In this document: positions 1-8,748 of the stretch, one piece after another
Numbering within the stretch: the stretch's first letter is position 1
Layout: each line of letters begins with the position of its first letter
Assembly: GCF_004366715.1 (NCBI RefSeq)
Contig: NZ_SOQZ01000004.1
Location: 364,341 to 428,340 of the forward strand
Length of the DNA: 64,000 bases
Origin: Meridianimaribacter flavus
Lineage (GTDB): Bacteria > Bacteroidota > Bacteroidia > Flavobacteriales > Flavobacteriaceae
Direction of reading: 5' to 3'
Made by a program: the position numbers and the translations under genes
Notes under the pieces: generated by a model
Database searches by the model: none
What the model was told of the DNA's origin: nothing
The model's input: the letters and a program-made list of their open reading frames with translations, nothing else

Positions 1-5
1 GCCAT
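1..5 (-). CDS. Start of a gene running off the left edge
   Basis: On the minus strand the stop of the 93-aa gene overlaps a new start (TAATG), giving ATG-GC at the very edge, so the next gene of the operon begins Met-Ala. Only the start codon and two bases are visible. In flavobacteria MutL commonly begins Met-Ala-Asp and lies close to ribH, so mutL is a guess from context only. Confidence 0.3.
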
Positions 6-286
6 TAGCGTTTTGAAAAGAATATTGACAGGTCAAAATCAATAAAAATCAAAAAAACCAAAATCAATACACCTATAATAATCAATACACGTCTGTTGGC
101 TCCAGCCGTATCTTCATTATGCTTATAATCGTCAATGGCATTAACAAACTTGGTTTTTAATCCTTTATTGCTTCCTACAGTTTGCCTGTGTTCGTCAAAT
201 TTATGCTTAATTTCGTAAGGACTTCCCTCGCCTTTATAGTATCTTGGAGTGTATTCAAACTTTTTATTTCTTCGTAATTTAAACAT
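5..286 (-). CDS. Small single-span membrane protein
   Basis: A 93-aa protein with a basic, soluble N-terminal part and one hydrophobic segment at about residues 67-88 (VLIIIGVLILVFLIFI). It opens with the motif NKKFEYTPRYYK, which matches NKRFSYTPKHLR in the neighbour at 301-519, so the two are tandem paralogues. Its stop overlaps the start of the next gene. From memory, proteins of this kind are often labelled riboflavin synthase subunit beta in flavobacterial genomes. Nothing in the sequence supports enzymatic activity, and the label probably came from the nearby ribH. Function unknown. Confidence 0.75.
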   Translation of the reverse strand: MFKLRRNKKFEYTPRYYKGEGSPYEIKHKFDEHRQTVGSNKGLKTKFVNAIDDYKHNEDTAGANRRVLIIIGVLILVFLIFIDFDLSIFFSKR

Positions 287-300
287 GATGTAACGCTTTA

Positions 301-519
301 TTATTCGTAACGACTTAATATGTAAAGTATTACTAATACACCAATCAAAAACAAGACCAAAAAGGGTAAAGTAGTAAAAATACTTTTCTTACGTTTGTTA
401 GCAGCTCTTACCTCTTCCCATTGTGCTTCAACACTTTTCTTGGTAGTATCATCTTGGTCTCTAAGATGTTTAGGCGTATAACTGAAACGTTTATTTTTAC
501 GTTGCTTAAAAAACTCCAC
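301..519 (-). CDS. Small single-span membrane protein, paralogue of 5-286
   Basis: A 72-aa protein with a charged N-terminal half (about residues 1-45) and one C-terminal membrane segment (FLVLFLIGVLVILYIL, about residues 53-68). It shares the N-terminal NK(R/K)F-YTP motif with the following 93-aa gene, 14 bases downstream on the same strand. A TACATTTG -7 box lies 27 bases upstream (546-553), so the pair may have a promoter separate from ribH. Function unknown. Confidence 0.75.
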   Translation of the reverse strand: MEFFKQRKNKRFSYTPKHLRDQDDTTKKSVEAQWEEVRAANKRKKSIFTTLPFLVLFLIGVLVILYILSRYE

Positions 520-545
520 TATAAAGTATAATCGTTGTTACACTT

Positions 546-553
546 CAAATGTA
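546..553 (-). promoter_or_regulatory. Bacteroidota -7 box for the 301-519 gene
   Basis: TACATTTG on the minus strand matches TAnnTTTG and lies 27 bases from the ATG. No TTG at a usual -33 spacing was found. Confidence 0.4.
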
Positions 554-626
554 CTTAAAAAGCTAGGAAAATAAGCCTTTCAACTGCTAAAAATTGTTAA
601 CAGTTTTAAAATGAAGAATAGTGTTT

Positions 627-1106
627 TTAAGCTTTTCGTCTAAGCTCTGCCATTTTTATTGCAGCAACAGCAGCTTCAACACCTTTGTTACCATGTTTAC
701 CTCCAGACCTATCAATTGCTTGTTGCATATTATTGTCGGTTAACACACAAAATATAACTGGCGTTTCACGCATCACGTTAAGGTCTTTGATACCTTGAGA
801 AACAGCTTCACAAACAAAATCAAAATGCTTTGTTTCGCCTTGTATAACACTACCAATAGCAATAACAGCATTTACCATTTGCTCTTGCATTTTTTTGCTT
901 CCATAAATTAGCTCGTAGCTACCAGGAACTTGCCAATGCACAATATTTTCAGGTAAAGCACCATGCTCAATTAATGTATCGTAAGCGCCTTTAAAAAGGC
1001 CATTAGTAATGGTGTCGTTCCATTCAGAAACAACAATCCCAAACCGAAAGTCCTTCGCGTTTGGGATTGTGTTTTTATCGTATTCGGATAAATTTGCAGT
1101 TGCCAT
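627..1106 (-). CDS. ribH: 6,7-dimethyl-8-ribityllumazine synthase
   Basis: Catalyses the penultimate step of riboflavin synthesis, condensing the ribityl-amino-uracil with dihydroxybutanone phosphate in the cytosol. The 159-aa length is normal for the family. Conserved segments are visible: the N-terminal FGIVVSEWND, the substrate-binding VPGSYELIYGSKKM, AIGSVIQGETKHFDFV with the catalytic His, and GKHGNKGVEAA near the C-terminus. It begins 5 bases after the TPR gene ends on the same strand, so the two are probably co-transcribed from the promoter at 1898-1905. Confidence 0.97.
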   Translation of the reverse strand: MATANLSEYDKNTIPNAKDFRFGIVVSEWNDTITNGLFKGAYDTLIEHGALPENIVHWQVPGSYELIYGSKKMQEQMVNAVIAIGSVIQGETKHFDFVCEAVSQGIKDLNVMRETPVIFCVLTDNNMQQAIDRSGGKHGNKGVEAAVAAIKMAELRRKA

Positions 1107-1111
1107 ATGTA

Positions 1112-1876
1112 TTATAAACTTGCTTCTGCTTTTCCTATAAGTACATCTATATTAGAAGCTTCATTTGAAGCAGAAAATTCTTCTTTTATTCTTGTAAAAT
1201 AGTTTAATGCTTTTTGGTTTTCACCTTGAGACAATGCTAATGTACCAGCTTTGTATAAATATAATGGTGTTGTAAACTCATTATTAGAAATTGCAATAGC
1301 TTGCTCGTAGTAATCCATAGCGTCTTTTGGCTGATTCAATTGCACAAAAGCATCACCAATTCCTCCTTTTGCAAGTGGTGCTAACATGATATCATCACTT
1401 GAAAAATTGTTTAAGTAAGAAATTGCTTCAGAATATTTATTTAGGTTTAAGTAAGCCATACCTGCATAATAGTTGGCTAAATTACCTGCAGGAGTACCAC
1501 TGTATTTATCAGCAATATCAACCATACCATATTTACCTTCACCTCCATTTAAAGCTAATGTATATAAAGAATCTTTTTCAACACCATTAACCGCTTGGTC
1601 AAAATATTGTTGTGCTTTATACATTTCATTCATAGCTTCTCCAGCTTTTGGTTCAGCAACAAATTTATTGTAACCTAAGTATCCAAGTATAACTGCAACA
1701 GCTACACCAACAATAATATAAATATAGTTTTGATTTTTAACAGCCCATTCTTCAGTCTTAGAAGCTGTTTCATCTAAAGTGTTAAAAACTTCAGCTGTTG
1801 TTGAGTGTTCTTCAATAGCTTCAACTTTTTCTTCTTTAGTCTTTGGTTTATATCCTCTTTTCTTATAAGTTGCCAT
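1112..1876 (-). CDS. TPR-containing membrane-anchored protein
   Basis: A 254-aa protein starting MATYKKRGYKPKTK. It has a charged N-terminal cytoplasmic tail, one membrane segment (YIYIIVGVAVAVILGYLGY, about residues 50-70) and a tetratricopeptide-like C-terminal part (NYYAGMAYLNLNKYSEAI, AMDYYEQAIAI). This layout resembles YfgM/YbgF-like periplasmic TPR proteins. I chose the ATG at 1876 because the upstream in-frame TTG at 1900 is part of the TATTTTTG promoter box and so cannot be in the transcript. It is the first gene of the operon with ribH. Exact role unknown. Confidence 0.85.
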   Translation of the reverse strand: MATYKKRGYKPKTKEEKVEAIEEHSTTAEVFNTLDETASKTEEWAVKNQNYIYIIVGVAVAVILGYLGYNKFVAEPKAGEAMNEMYKAQQYFDQAVNGVEKDSLYTLALNGGEGKYGMVDIADKYSGTPAGNLANYYAGMAYLNLNKYSEAISYLNNFSSDDIMLAPLAKGGIGDAFVQLNQPKDAMDYYEQAIAISNNEFTTPLYLYKAGTLALSQGENQKALNYFTRIKEEFSASNEASNIDVLIGKAEASL

Positions 1877-1897
1877 ATATTCTCTATTTATGCGCCG

Positions 1898-1905
1898 CAA
1901 AAATA
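1898..1905 (-). promoter_or_regulatory. -7 box for the TPR-ribH operon
   Basis: TATTTTTG on the minus strand, a perfect TAnnTTTG, 21 bases upstream of the ATG at 1876. Its last three bases are the TTG that would otherwise be taken as the start codon. Confidence 0.55.
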
Positions 1906-2010
1906 AAATTTTTATTGGTAAATAAAAGGTAAATTATTTGTTATTTTTCAATAATTTGCACATCCTTTTCCATAATTGTTAACCAAAAACATCAATATAT
2001 TGTTTGTTTT

Positions 2011-3090
2011 ATGATTTTAAATTCCCTTTCCCTACTTAATTACAAGAATTTTGAAAGCCAATCTTTTGCTTTTGACACTAAGATAAACTGCTTTGTAGGT
2101 TCAAACGGAGTTGGGAAGACTAATGTTTTAGATGCTATTTATCATTTAGCTTTTGGAAAAAGTTATTTTAATCCTGTAGCTACACAAAACATAAAACACG
2201 ATGCTGATTTTTTTGTTGTGGATGGTGTGTTTGACAAAGATGATAAAACCGAAAAGATTATCGTGTCGCTAAAACGTGGTCAAAAAAAGATGATTAAGCG
2301 CAATGGAAAAGTGTACGATAAATTTAGCGACCATATTGGGTTTATTCCTTTGGTAATTATTTCGCCTGCTGATAGAGACCTAATTATTGAAGGTAGCGAT
2401 ACACGTCGAAAATTTATAGACAACGTTATTTCACAAAGCAACAAACAGTATTTAAGCGATTTAATTAACTATAACAAAGTACTCTCACAACGCAATGCGT
2501 TATTAAAATATTTTGCACTCAACAATACATTTAATGCTCAAACACTAGAGGTTTATAACGACCAGTTAAATACTTATGGAACCTCAATTTTTAAAACTAG
2601 AGATGCTTTTTTAAAAGCCTTTATTCCTATTTTTAAATCGCGTTACAATGCTATTAGTAACAATAATGAAGTTGTAAATCTTAGTTATAAAAGCGATTTG
2701 TTTGAAGCACAACTAAGCGAACTCCTTAGCAAAAACCTCAATAAAGACAAAGCTTTACAATATACAAGTGTAGGCACTCATAAAGACGATCTTATTTTTG
2801 AAATTGAGCAATATCCTATCAAGAAATTTGGAAGCCAAGGACAGCAAAAATCGTTTTTAATTGCATTAAAACTGGCTCAGTTTGATTTCTTAAAACAAGA
2901 AAGTGGTGTTGCTCCTATTTTGCTTTTAGATGACATTTTTGATAAACTAGACGAACAACGCGTAGCACAAATAGTTGGTCTTGTTGACGATGAGCATTTT
3001 GGTCAACTCTTTATAAGCGATACGCATGCTGAACGTACCGAAAATGTTGTGAAACAAATTCATCAATCGTATAAAATATTTGAATTATGA
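2011..3090 (+). CDS. recF: DNA replication/repair protein RecF
   Basis: An SMC-like ATPase that acts with RecO and RecR to load RecA at single-stranded gaps. The 359-aa length is typical. A Walker A motif, GSNGVGKT, lies at residues 30-37. The ABC-type signature appears as [18 protein letters not shown] near residue 275, and the Walker B as [14 protein letters not shown] near 305. The final ISDTHAER matches the D-loop/H-loop region of RecF. The next gene overlaps its stop by four bases (ATGA), suggesting translational coupling. The upstream neighbour is divergent. Confidence 0.97.
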   Translation: MILNSLSLLNYKNFESQSFAFDTKINCFVGSNGVGKTNVLDAIYHLAFGKSYFNPVATQNIKHDADFFVVDGVFDKDDKTEKIIVSLKRGQKKMIKRNGKVYDKFSDHIGFIPLVIISPADRDLIIEGSDTRRKFIDNVISQSNKQYLSDLINYNKVLSQRNALLKYFALNNTFNAQTLEVYNDQLNTYGTSIFKTRDAFLKAFIPIFKSRYNAISNNNEVVNLSYKSDLFEAQLSELLSKNLNKDKALQYTSVGTHKDDLIFEIEQYPIKKFGSQGQQKSFLIALKLAQFDFLKQESGVAPILLLDDIFDKLDEQRVAQIVGLVDDEHFGQLFISDTHAERTENVVKQIHQSYKIFEL

Positions 3091-3509
3091 TAAGAGCCTT
3101 TTGCGTTAGCTTAGTGTTTATGGCATTTTTTAATTGCTCTAACAATCCTGAGACATTTGTAGAACATATTGAAGGTTATTGGGAAATTGATGAAGTAACT
3201 TTAAAAGATGGTTCAAAACGCGACTACAATTTTAACAGCACTATAGATTATATTGAAATTACTGACAGCTTAACAGGTTTTAGAAAAAAGTTGAAACCTA
3301 ATTTCTCAGGAACTTTTGAAACGTCCAATGATGCTGAACAACTTAAGATTGTCTTAGAAAACGATAGTTTAAACCTCTATTACAAAACACCTTTTCACAG
3401 CTGGAAAGAAACGGTTTTAAACGCTACAAAAGATGAACTTTTAATTCTTAATGCCAATAAAGATATGTATCTTTATAAACGTTACGAACCTATAAATCTT
3501 GAAGAATAA
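3087..3509 (+). CDS. Small lipoprotein of unknown function
   Basis: A 140-aa protein with a short hydrophobic leader ending in a lipobox-like FFNC (Cys17), so it is probably lipidated and envelope-located. The mature part has a lipocalin-like feel ([18 protein letters not shown], then [10 protein letters not shown] and YLYKRYEP), a pattern common in small Bacteroidota lipoproteins, but I do not recognise a named family. It overlaps recF by 4 bases, and its TAA overlaps the start of the DUF721 gene (TAATG), so the three genes form one tight operon. Confidence 0.8.
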   Translation: MIRAFCVSLVFMAFFNCSNNPETFVEHIEGYWEIDEVTLKDGSKRDYNFNSTIDYIEITDSLTGFRKKLKPNFSGTFETSNDAEQLKIVLENDSLNLYYKTPFHSWKETVLNATKDELLILNANKDMYLYKRYEPINLEE

Positions 3510-3805
3510 TGTCCAAACGCAACAACGAACACTCACCTATTAGCGACCTCCTAAAAGAGTTTGTAAACACTAACAACCTACAACAAGGTTTAGATAAGGT
3601 AAACGTACGTAATGCTTGGGAAAACATGATGGGAAATGGTGTAAACAACTACACTACCAATATTGTTTTAAAACAAGACACACTTTATGTACAATTAAGC
3701 AGTAGTGTTTTGCGAGAAGAGTTAAGTTATGGTAAAGAAAAAATTATTGCTATGCTCAATGAAAGTTTAGGTAAAGACGTTATCAAAAAACTAGTCCTAC
3801 GATAA
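3509..3805 (+). CDS. DUF721 (DciA-like) protein
   Basis: A 98-aa protein of the DUF721 family, which includes DciA, the loader/partner of the replicative helicase in bacteria lacking DnaC-type loaders. Visible family features are the helical N-terminus (LLKEFVNTNNLQQGLDKVNVRNAWENMMG) and the strand-rich half NIVLKQDTLYVQLSSSVLREELSYGKEKIIAMLNE. Its place in an operon behind recF fits a DNA-replication role. That role is inferred from family and context, not from any catalytic motif. Confidence 0.85.
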   Translation: MSKRNNEHSPISDLLKEFVNTNNLQQGLDKVNVRNAWENMMGNGVNNYTTNIVLKQDTLYVQLSSSVLREELSYGKEKIIAMLNESLGKDVIKKLVLR

Positions 3806-3806
3806 A

Positions 3807-3840
3807 TAAAAAAAGCAGCTCAATGAGCTGCTTTTTTTTT
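3807..3840. terminator. Bidirectional intrinsic terminator (DUF721 / ndk)
   Basis: An 8-bp stem AGCAGCTC/GAGCTGCT (3814-3821 and 3825-3832) with an AAT loop, preceded by an A run and followed by a T run. It sits between two convergent genes and can serve both. Confidence 0.9.
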
Positions 3841-3855
3841 ATGAATTATATGTTA

Positions 3856-4275
3856 TTAAAACATTTCTCTTCCTGAAAAATGGAAAGCACCTTCAATAGC
3901 TGCGTTCTCATCGCTATCACTTCCGTGTACAGCGTTTTCACCAATAGAAGCAGCATACATTTTACGTATTGTACCTTCAGCAGCCTCAGCAGGATTAGTA
4001 GCTCCAATTAAAGTTCTAAAATCTTCAACAGCATTATCTTTTTCTAAGATAGCTGCTACAATTGGTCCACGAGTCATGTACTCAACCAACTCACCAAAAA
4101 ATGGTCTTTCACTGTGAATAGCATAAAAAGCTTTTGCATCAGCAGTAGTCATGTGAGTTAATTTCATTGCTACAATTCTAAATCCTGAAGCAGTTATTTT
4201 TTCTAATATTGCGCCAATGTGTCCTTTTTCAACAGCATCTGGCTTAAGCATTGTAAATGTTCTATTTGTTGCCAT
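3856..4275 (-). CDS. ndk: Nucleoside diphosphate kinase
   Basis: Transfers the terminal phosphate of ATP to nucleoside diphosphates through a phospho-histidine. The active-site segment NAVHGSDS places the catalytic His at residue 117. The N-terminal [13 protein letters not shown] and the [15 protein letters not shown] segment are typical of the family, as is the 139-aa length. It is transcribed alone, from a well-formed promoter at 4297-4326 to the shared terminator at 3807-3840. Confidence 0.97.
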   Translation of the reverse strand: MATNRTFTMLKPDAVEKGHIGAILEKITASGFRIVAMKLTHMTTADAKAFYAIHSERPFFGELVEYMTRGPIVAAILEKDNAVEDFRTLIGATNPAEAAEGTIRKMYAASIGENAVHGSDSDENAAIEGAFHFSGREMF

Positions 4276-4296
4276 TTGTTTATTTTAATTTGGTTG

Positions 4297-4326
4297 CAAA
4301 AGTAATGTATTTCTTAACAAAAACAA
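4297..4326 (-). promoter_or_regulatory. ndk promoter
   Basis: On the minus strand TTG (4324-4326), a 19-base spacer and TACTTTTG (4297-4304) form the best match in the window to the Bacteroidota consensus TTG-N19-TAnnTTTG. Confidence 0.75.
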
Positions 4327-4363
4327 TATAAAGCAATATTAAAAAATTGTATCTTCGCCAGAT

Positions 4364-5383
4364 ATGACAAATGAAGATTACAGCAGCATAAAACAACTTT
4401 TAAGTTCCAAAAAAAACATTGTAATTGTACCTCATAAAAATCCTGATGGAGATGCTATAGGTTCAAGCTTAGGTTTATACCATTACCTTAAAAAGTACAA
4501 TCATGAGGTTACAGTAATTGCACCTAATGATTATCCTGATTTTTTAAAGTGGATGCCTAGTGAAACCTCAATTTTAAAATACGAACTACAACAGGAAGAT
4601 TGTGACACAGTAATTAATCAAGCAGATATTATTTTCACTTTAGATTTTAATGCGTTGAATCGAATTGGAGATATGGAAACTCCTATCCAATCTGCTACAG
4701 GTATTAAGATAATGATTGACCACCATCAGCAACCTGATGATTATGCATTGTATATGTATTCTGATGTTAGCATGTCATCAACCTGTGAAATGGTGTATAA
4801 TTTCATTTGTAACTTAGGTGATGAAAATAGTATAGACCAAGACATTTCAACCTGTTTATATACAGGAATTATGACTGATACTGGTTCGTTTAGGTTTCCT
4901 TCAACCACGAGTACAACTCACAAAGTTATTGCCAATTTAATTGAAAAAGGAGCAAATAACGCTCAAATACACAATAACATTTACGACACCAATACTTATA
5001 GTAGATTACAATTATTAGGTTGTGCACTCAGCAATCTAAAAGTATTGCCAGAGTACAGAACAGCTTACATAAGTTTGTCGCAACAAGAGCTTAACACATT
5101 CAACTTTAAAAAAGGTGACACCGAAGGTTTTGTTAATTACGGTCTCTCGCTAGAAGGTATTGTATTTGCTGTTATTTTTATAGAAAACGAGCAAGAAAAC
5201 ATTGTAAAAGTGTCGCTAAGAAGTAAAGGAGCGTTTTCAGTAAACGAATTTTCTAGAGCACATTTTAATGGTGGTGGACACACAAATGCTGCTGGTGGAA
5301 AAAGTGATTTGGGCTTAAAAGAAACTATTGAAAAATTTATTAGTATATTACCCAGCTATAAAGAGGTCCTAAATCATGAATAA
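4364..5383 (+). CDS. nrnA: DHH-family nanoRNase / pAp phosphatase
   Basis: A DHH/DHHA1 phosphoesterase of the NrnA type, which degrades very short RNA and/or dephosphorylates 3'-phosphoadenosine 5'-phosphate. At 339 aa it has the usual size. Visible motifs are HKNPDGDAIGSS (DHH motif I, residues 24-35), DFNALNRIG (motif II), IDHHQQPDD (the DHH), GIMTDTGSFRFPSTT (motif IV) and the DHHA1 glycine-rich FNGGGHTNAAGG near the C-terminus. gldI starts within its last 8 bases, so the two are coupled. A TATCTTCG box (4350-4357, one mismatch to consensus) lies just before the ATG. Confidence 0.93.
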   Translation: MTNEDYSSIKQLLSSKKNIVIVPHKNPDGDAIGSSLGLYHYLKKYNHEVTVIAPNDYPDFLKWMPSETSILKYELQQEDCDTVINQADIIFTLDFNALNRIGDMETPIQSATGIKIMIDHHQQPDDYALYMYSDVSMSSTCEMVYNFICNLGDENSIDQDISTCLYTGIMTDTGSFRFPSTTSTTHKVIANLIEKGANNAQIHNNIYDTNTYSRLQLLGCALSNLKVLPEYRTAYISLSQQELNTFNFKKGDTEGFVNYGLSLEGIVFAVIFIENEQENIVKVSLRSKGAFSVNEFSRAHFNGGGHTNAAGGKSDLGLKETIEKFISILPSYKEVLNHE

Positions 5384-5921
5384 AAGCATCATTATATTAC
5401 TAATAAGTTTTATGGCTTTTAGCTGTAAATCACCTGAAGCTAGACTTCCTAAGACCGTTAAATCTGGTTCATTTATTAATGCTTCAGTAGAACGAAATAT
5501 TAAACTAAATAAAAAAGAGCAACAGTTTATTGAAGGTATTATTAAAGATAATCCTGAAATAGATTACATTGCTTCTGAAAGTGGTTTTTGGTACTATTAC
5601 AATACTAAAATTGAACAAGATACCATTACACCACAGTTTGGTGACATTGTAAATTTTGATTACGATGTTAAAGACTTGAATGGTTCACAAATCTATTCTG
5701 AAGAAGACATAGCACCTCAAGATTATGCTATGGACAAAGAAGAATTGTTTACAGGCCTTAGAGAAGGTTTAAAACTTATGAAACCAGGAGAAACAGTAAC
5801 ATTCTTATTTCCTTCGCAAAAAGCCTATGGCTATTATGGTGACACCAATAAAATAGGTGTTAACACACCTTTAATGTGTAAGGTAACCGTAAATACAATA
5901 ACAAAAAAACAAAACAATTAA
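5376..5921 (+). CDS. gldI: Gliding motility lipoprotein GldI (FKBP-type isomerase)
   Basis: A 181-aa lipoprotein with a lipobox ending at Cys17 (FMAFSC) and an FKBP-type peptidyl-prolyl isomerase domain in the C-terminal two-thirds (QFGDIVNFDYDVKDLNGSQIY, EELFTGLREGLKLMKPGETVTFLFPSQKAYGYYGD). In Flavobacterium johnsoniae GldI is needed for gliding, probably by folding envelope components of the T9SS/gliding machinery. It overlaps nrnA by 8 bases and is followed 10 bases later by another isomerase lipoprotein. Confidence 0.9.
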   Translation: MNKSIIILLISFMAFSCKSPEARLPKTVKSGSFINASVERNIKLNKKEQQFIEGIIKDNPEIDYIASESGFWYYYNTKIEQDTITPQFGDIVNFDYDVKDLNGSQIYSEEDIAPQDYAMDKEELFTGLREGLKLMKPGETVTFLFPSQKAYGYYGDTNKIGVNTPLMCKVTVNTITKKQNN

Positions 5922-5931
5922 TTAAAATTTT

Positions 5932-7155
5932 ATGAAACTGATTAGTAAAGCCCTACAGTTATTTATTTTATTTATACTAGTAACTGCAACCTCATGCAAA
6001 GAAGACCTTTATCCAGATTTAGAAGATGGTCTTTATGCTGAAATAGTGACTTCTAAAGATACTATGGTTGCTAAGTTATTCTTTGAAAAAGTACCAGTTA
6101 CTGTTGCCAATTTTGTGGCTTTAGCCGAAGGTACTCACCCTTTAGTTAGCGAGCAATTTAAAGGAAAACCATTTTACGATAGTTTGACTTTTCATAGAGT
6201 TATGGATAAATTCATGATTCAAGGTGGAGACCATACTGCTACTGGATCTGGTGATCCTGGTTACAGATTTGTTGCCGATTTTGACCCAAGCTTAAAACAT
6301 GATAAAGCAGGTGTATTATCAATGGCAAATGGTGGAGGAATTGACACCAACGGAAGTCAGTTTTTTATTACCGAAGTACCATACCCAAGCTTAGATGCTT
6401 TTGATGCTAATGGTGACTTTAAACCTTGTGACCAACGTGGTGTAAGCTGCCATTCAGTATTTGGACAATTGGTAAAAGGTATTGAAGTACAAGATTCAAT
6501 TTCTAACGTAAAAGTTGGACGTGGTAACAAGCCTCTTGAAAATGTATACATCTACAAAGTAAACATTATCAGAAAAGGATCAGCTGCAAAATCTTTCAAC
6601 GCTGCTAAGGTTTTTGAAGAGCAAATGCCTAAGGTAAAAGAAGATTTAGAAAACATGAAAGAACAAGCTCGTATAAGAGCTGAAGAAGAAAAGAAAGCTA
6701 GAGAAGCTAAAAATGCTGAAGCTGGTGCTGAAATAAAAATACAATTAGACGAATACCTAACTAAAGCTACCGAAACAGCTTCAGGTTTAAGAGTATATTA
6801 CATTAACAAAGGTGATGGAGAAAAGCCTGCACAAGGTAAAAGAGCGTATGTAAACTACGAAGGTTATTATGAAGATGGACGTTTATTTGACAGTAATGTT
6901 GAAGCTGTTGCTGAGCGTCATGGTATGTTGGACGAGCGTAGAAAAGAAGCTAATATGTACAAGCCTTTCCCTATGAAAATTAGTCCAGATGCACAACTTA
7001 TTGCAGGTATGAAAGAAGCCCTTGCTGATATGCGTGTTGGTGATAAAGTATATATGTACATTCCTTATCACTTAGCCTATGGCGAACGTGATTACGGACC
7101 AATTCCTGCAAAATCAAACCTATCGTTTATTGCTGAAATGACAGGAATAGAATAG
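5932..7155 (+). CDS. Cyclophilin-FKBP fusion lipoprotein isomerase
   Basis: A 407-aa two-domain peptidyl-prolyl isomerase. After a lipoprotein leader ending ATSC (Cys22) comes a cyclophilin domain (about 35-205; FHRVMDKFMIQGGD, SMANGGGIDTNGSQFFIT). A highly charged helical linker rich in Glu and Lys follows (about 220-265), then an FKBP domain (about 270-407; GKRAYVNYEGYYEDGRLFDSN, IAGMKEALADMRVGDKVYMYIP, AYGERDYGPIPAKSNLSFIAEM). The lipobox suggests envelope location. Together with the adjacent gldI it forms a local envelope-folding pair. An insert rich in Cys and Asp (GDFKPCDQRGVSCHS) lies inside the cyclophilin domain. Confidence 0.9.
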   Translation: MKLISKALQLFILFILVTATSCKEDLYPDLEDGLYAEIVTSKDTMVAKLFFEKVPVTVANFVALAEGTHPLVSEQFKGKPFYDSLTFHRVMDKFMIQGGDHTATGSGDPGYRFVADFDPSLKHDKAGVLSMANGGGIDTNGSQFFITEVPYPSLDAFDANGDFKPCDQRGVSCHSVFGQLVKGIEVQDSISNVKVGRGNKPLENVYIYKVNIIRKGSAAKSFNAAKVFEEQMPKVKEDLENMKEQARIRAEEEKKAREAKNAEAGAEIKIQLDEYLTKATETASGLRVYYINKGDGEKPAQGKRAYVNYEGYYEDGRLFDSNVEAVAERHGMLDERRKEANMYKPFPMKISPDAQLIAGMKEALADMRVGDKVYMYIPYHLAYGERDYGPIPAKSNLSFIAEMTGIE

Positions 7156-7173
7156 ATTTCTAAATATTAAGAA

Positions 7174-7213
7174 TAAAAAAACTCCATTTTCAGATGAAAA
7201 TGGAGTTTTTTTA
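7174..7213. terminator. Bidirectional intrinsic terminator
   Basis: ACTCCATTTTC/GAAAATGGAGT form an 11-bp stem (7181-7191 and 7196-7206) with an AGAT loop, an A run on the left and a T run on the right. It separates the convergent isomerase and dipeptidase genes. Confidence 0.9.
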
Positions 7214-7224
7214 TGGTGTTCAAT

Positions 7225-8688
7225 TTACTTTTTCGGAATCTGTTTTAAGATTTCAAGTACATAGTTCCAATATTTTTGAGCCGAAGAAATTTGAGCACGC
7301 TCATCAGGTGAATGTGCACCTTTAATATTGGGTCCAAAACTTATCATATCCATTTCAGGATAATTTTGTCCTAAAATACCACACTCCAATCCTGCATGAC
7401 AAGCAGCAACATGAGGTTCCTCTCCATTATTAAGTGTTTTATATAATGGTACCATTACTTTTAGTATTTCAGAGTCCATATTAGGCTGCCAACCAGGATA
7501 ATCACCACTAAACTCAACTTCACAACCTGTTAGTTCAAATGTTGCTCTTAGTGTATTGGCTAAATCCCATTTAGAACTTTCTACCGAAGAACGCGTTAAA
7601 CAACCTATTTTAATATTCCCTTCTTTTACAATTACACGTGCAATATTATTTGAAGTCTCTACCAAATCAGGAATATCAGCACTCATACGATACACACCAT
7701 TTAACGCAGCATAAATAGCTCTTGTTAATCCTTCTTGCACACCTAAATCCATAATAGATTTTGGTGTTTCAATTTTAGAAACCACAACTGTTAAATCTGG
7801 TTCCATTGTTTTATACTCTGCTTTTATCTCTTGAGCCAATGCTTCTGTTTCAGCAACAAACGCTTCTTCATGAATCGCATCTACAACAACAGTAGCAACA
7901 CTTTCACGAGGGATTGCATTACGTAAACTTCCGCCATCAATTTCACTAATTCTCAAGCCAAAGTTTTCAAATCCGTCAAACAATAAACGATTCATTATTT
8001 TATTGGCATTACCTAAACCTTCATGGATTTGCATTCCAGAGTGTCCACCTTGTAAACCTTTTACGGTTAATTTAAAACCTGTTTTAAACTCAGGAGTTTC
8101 TTCTTCTTTATAAGTTCTTGTAGCAGTAACATCAACACCACCAGCGCAACCTACTCCAATTTCGTCATCTTCTTCGGTATCTAAATTTAAAAGTATATCT
8201 CCTTGCAATAAACCACCTTCAAGTCCCATTGCTCCTGTCATTCCTGTTTCTTCATCAATAGTAAATAAGGCTTCAATAGCAGGATGCTCAATATCTTTAC
8301 TTTCTAAAATTGCCATTATGGTGGCTACTCCAAGTCCGTTATCAGCACCAAGCGTTGTGCCTTTGGCTTTTACCCAATCACCTTCAATAAACATTTCAAT
8401 TCCTTGTGTGTCAAAATCAAAAACGGTATCGTTATTTTTTTGGTGAACCATATCTAAATGCGATTGCATTACAATGGTTTTGCGGTCTTCCATACCAGCA
8501 GTTGCAGGTTTTTTTATAATGACGTTACCTACCTTATCAACAACTGTTTCTAAACCGAGTTGCTTTCCAAAATCTTTCATAAACGCGATAACACGCTCTT
8601 CTTTTTTAGATGGTCTTGGTACAGCATTTAGGTCTGCAAACTTGTTCCAAAGTTGTGTTGGTTCTAATTGTCTTATTTCTGAATTCAT
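7225..8688 (-). CDS. pepD: Aminoacyl-histidine dipeptidase (PepD-like, M20C)
   Basis: A cytosolic zinc dipeptidase of the beta-Ala-His (carnosinase-like) family, 487 aa from the ATG at 8688. Metal and catalytic segments are visible: MQSHLDMV (His and catalytic Asp), GTTLGADNGLGVA (bridging Asp), TIDEETGMTGA (catalytic Glu pair), LLNLDTEEDDEIGVGCAGG and the C-terminal HAGLECGILG. The reading frame extends upstream to 8721 from a TTG, but a TACCTTTG promoter box (8709-8716) lies inside that extension, so the ATG is preferred. It appears monocistronic. Confidence 0.93.
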   Translation of the reverse strand: MNSEIRQLEPTQLWNKFADLNAVPRPSKKEERVIAFMKDFGKQLGLETVVDKVGNVIIKKPATAGMEDRKTIVMQSHLDMVHQKNNDTVFDFDTQGIEMFIEGDWVKAKGTTLGADNGLGVATIMAILESKDIEHPAIEALFTIDEETGMTGAMGLEGGLLQGDILLNLDTEEDDEIGVGCAGGVDVTATRTYKEEETPEFKTGFKLTVKGLQGGHSGMQIHEGLGNANKIMNRLLFDGFENFGLRISEIDGGSLRNAIPRESVATVVVDAIHEEAFVAETEALAQEIKAEYKTMEPDLTVVVSKIETPKSIMDLGVQEGLTRAIYAALNGVYRMSADIPDLVETSNNIARVIVKEGNIKIGCLTRSSVESSKWDLANTLRATFELTGCEVEFSGDYPGWQPNMDSEILKVMVPLYKTLNNGEEPHVAACHAGLECGILGQNYPEMDMISFGPNIKGAHSPDERAQISSAQKYWNYVLEILKQIPKK

Positions 8689-8708
8689 AGTATTTACTTT
8701 AAGTTTTA

Positions 8709-8716
8709 CAAAGGTA
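8709..8716 (-). promoter_or_regulatory. -7 box for pepD
   Basis: TACCTTTG on the minus strand, 20 bases upstream of the ATG at 8688. It rules out the longer TTG-initiated reading. Confidence 0.55.
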
Positions 8717-8748
8717 ACCAATAGCGTATGTTTTATAAAACTATTTTC

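Noticed and set aside
1399..1673. Plus-strand frames opposite the TPR gene
   Set aside because: They are antisense shadows of a well-supported minus-strand gene, with no promoter and no protein-like conservation cues.
3087..3509. A DNA-repair role for the small lipoprotein because it overlaps recF
   Set aside because: A lipobox places it in the envelope; overlap alone shows co-transcription and not shared function.
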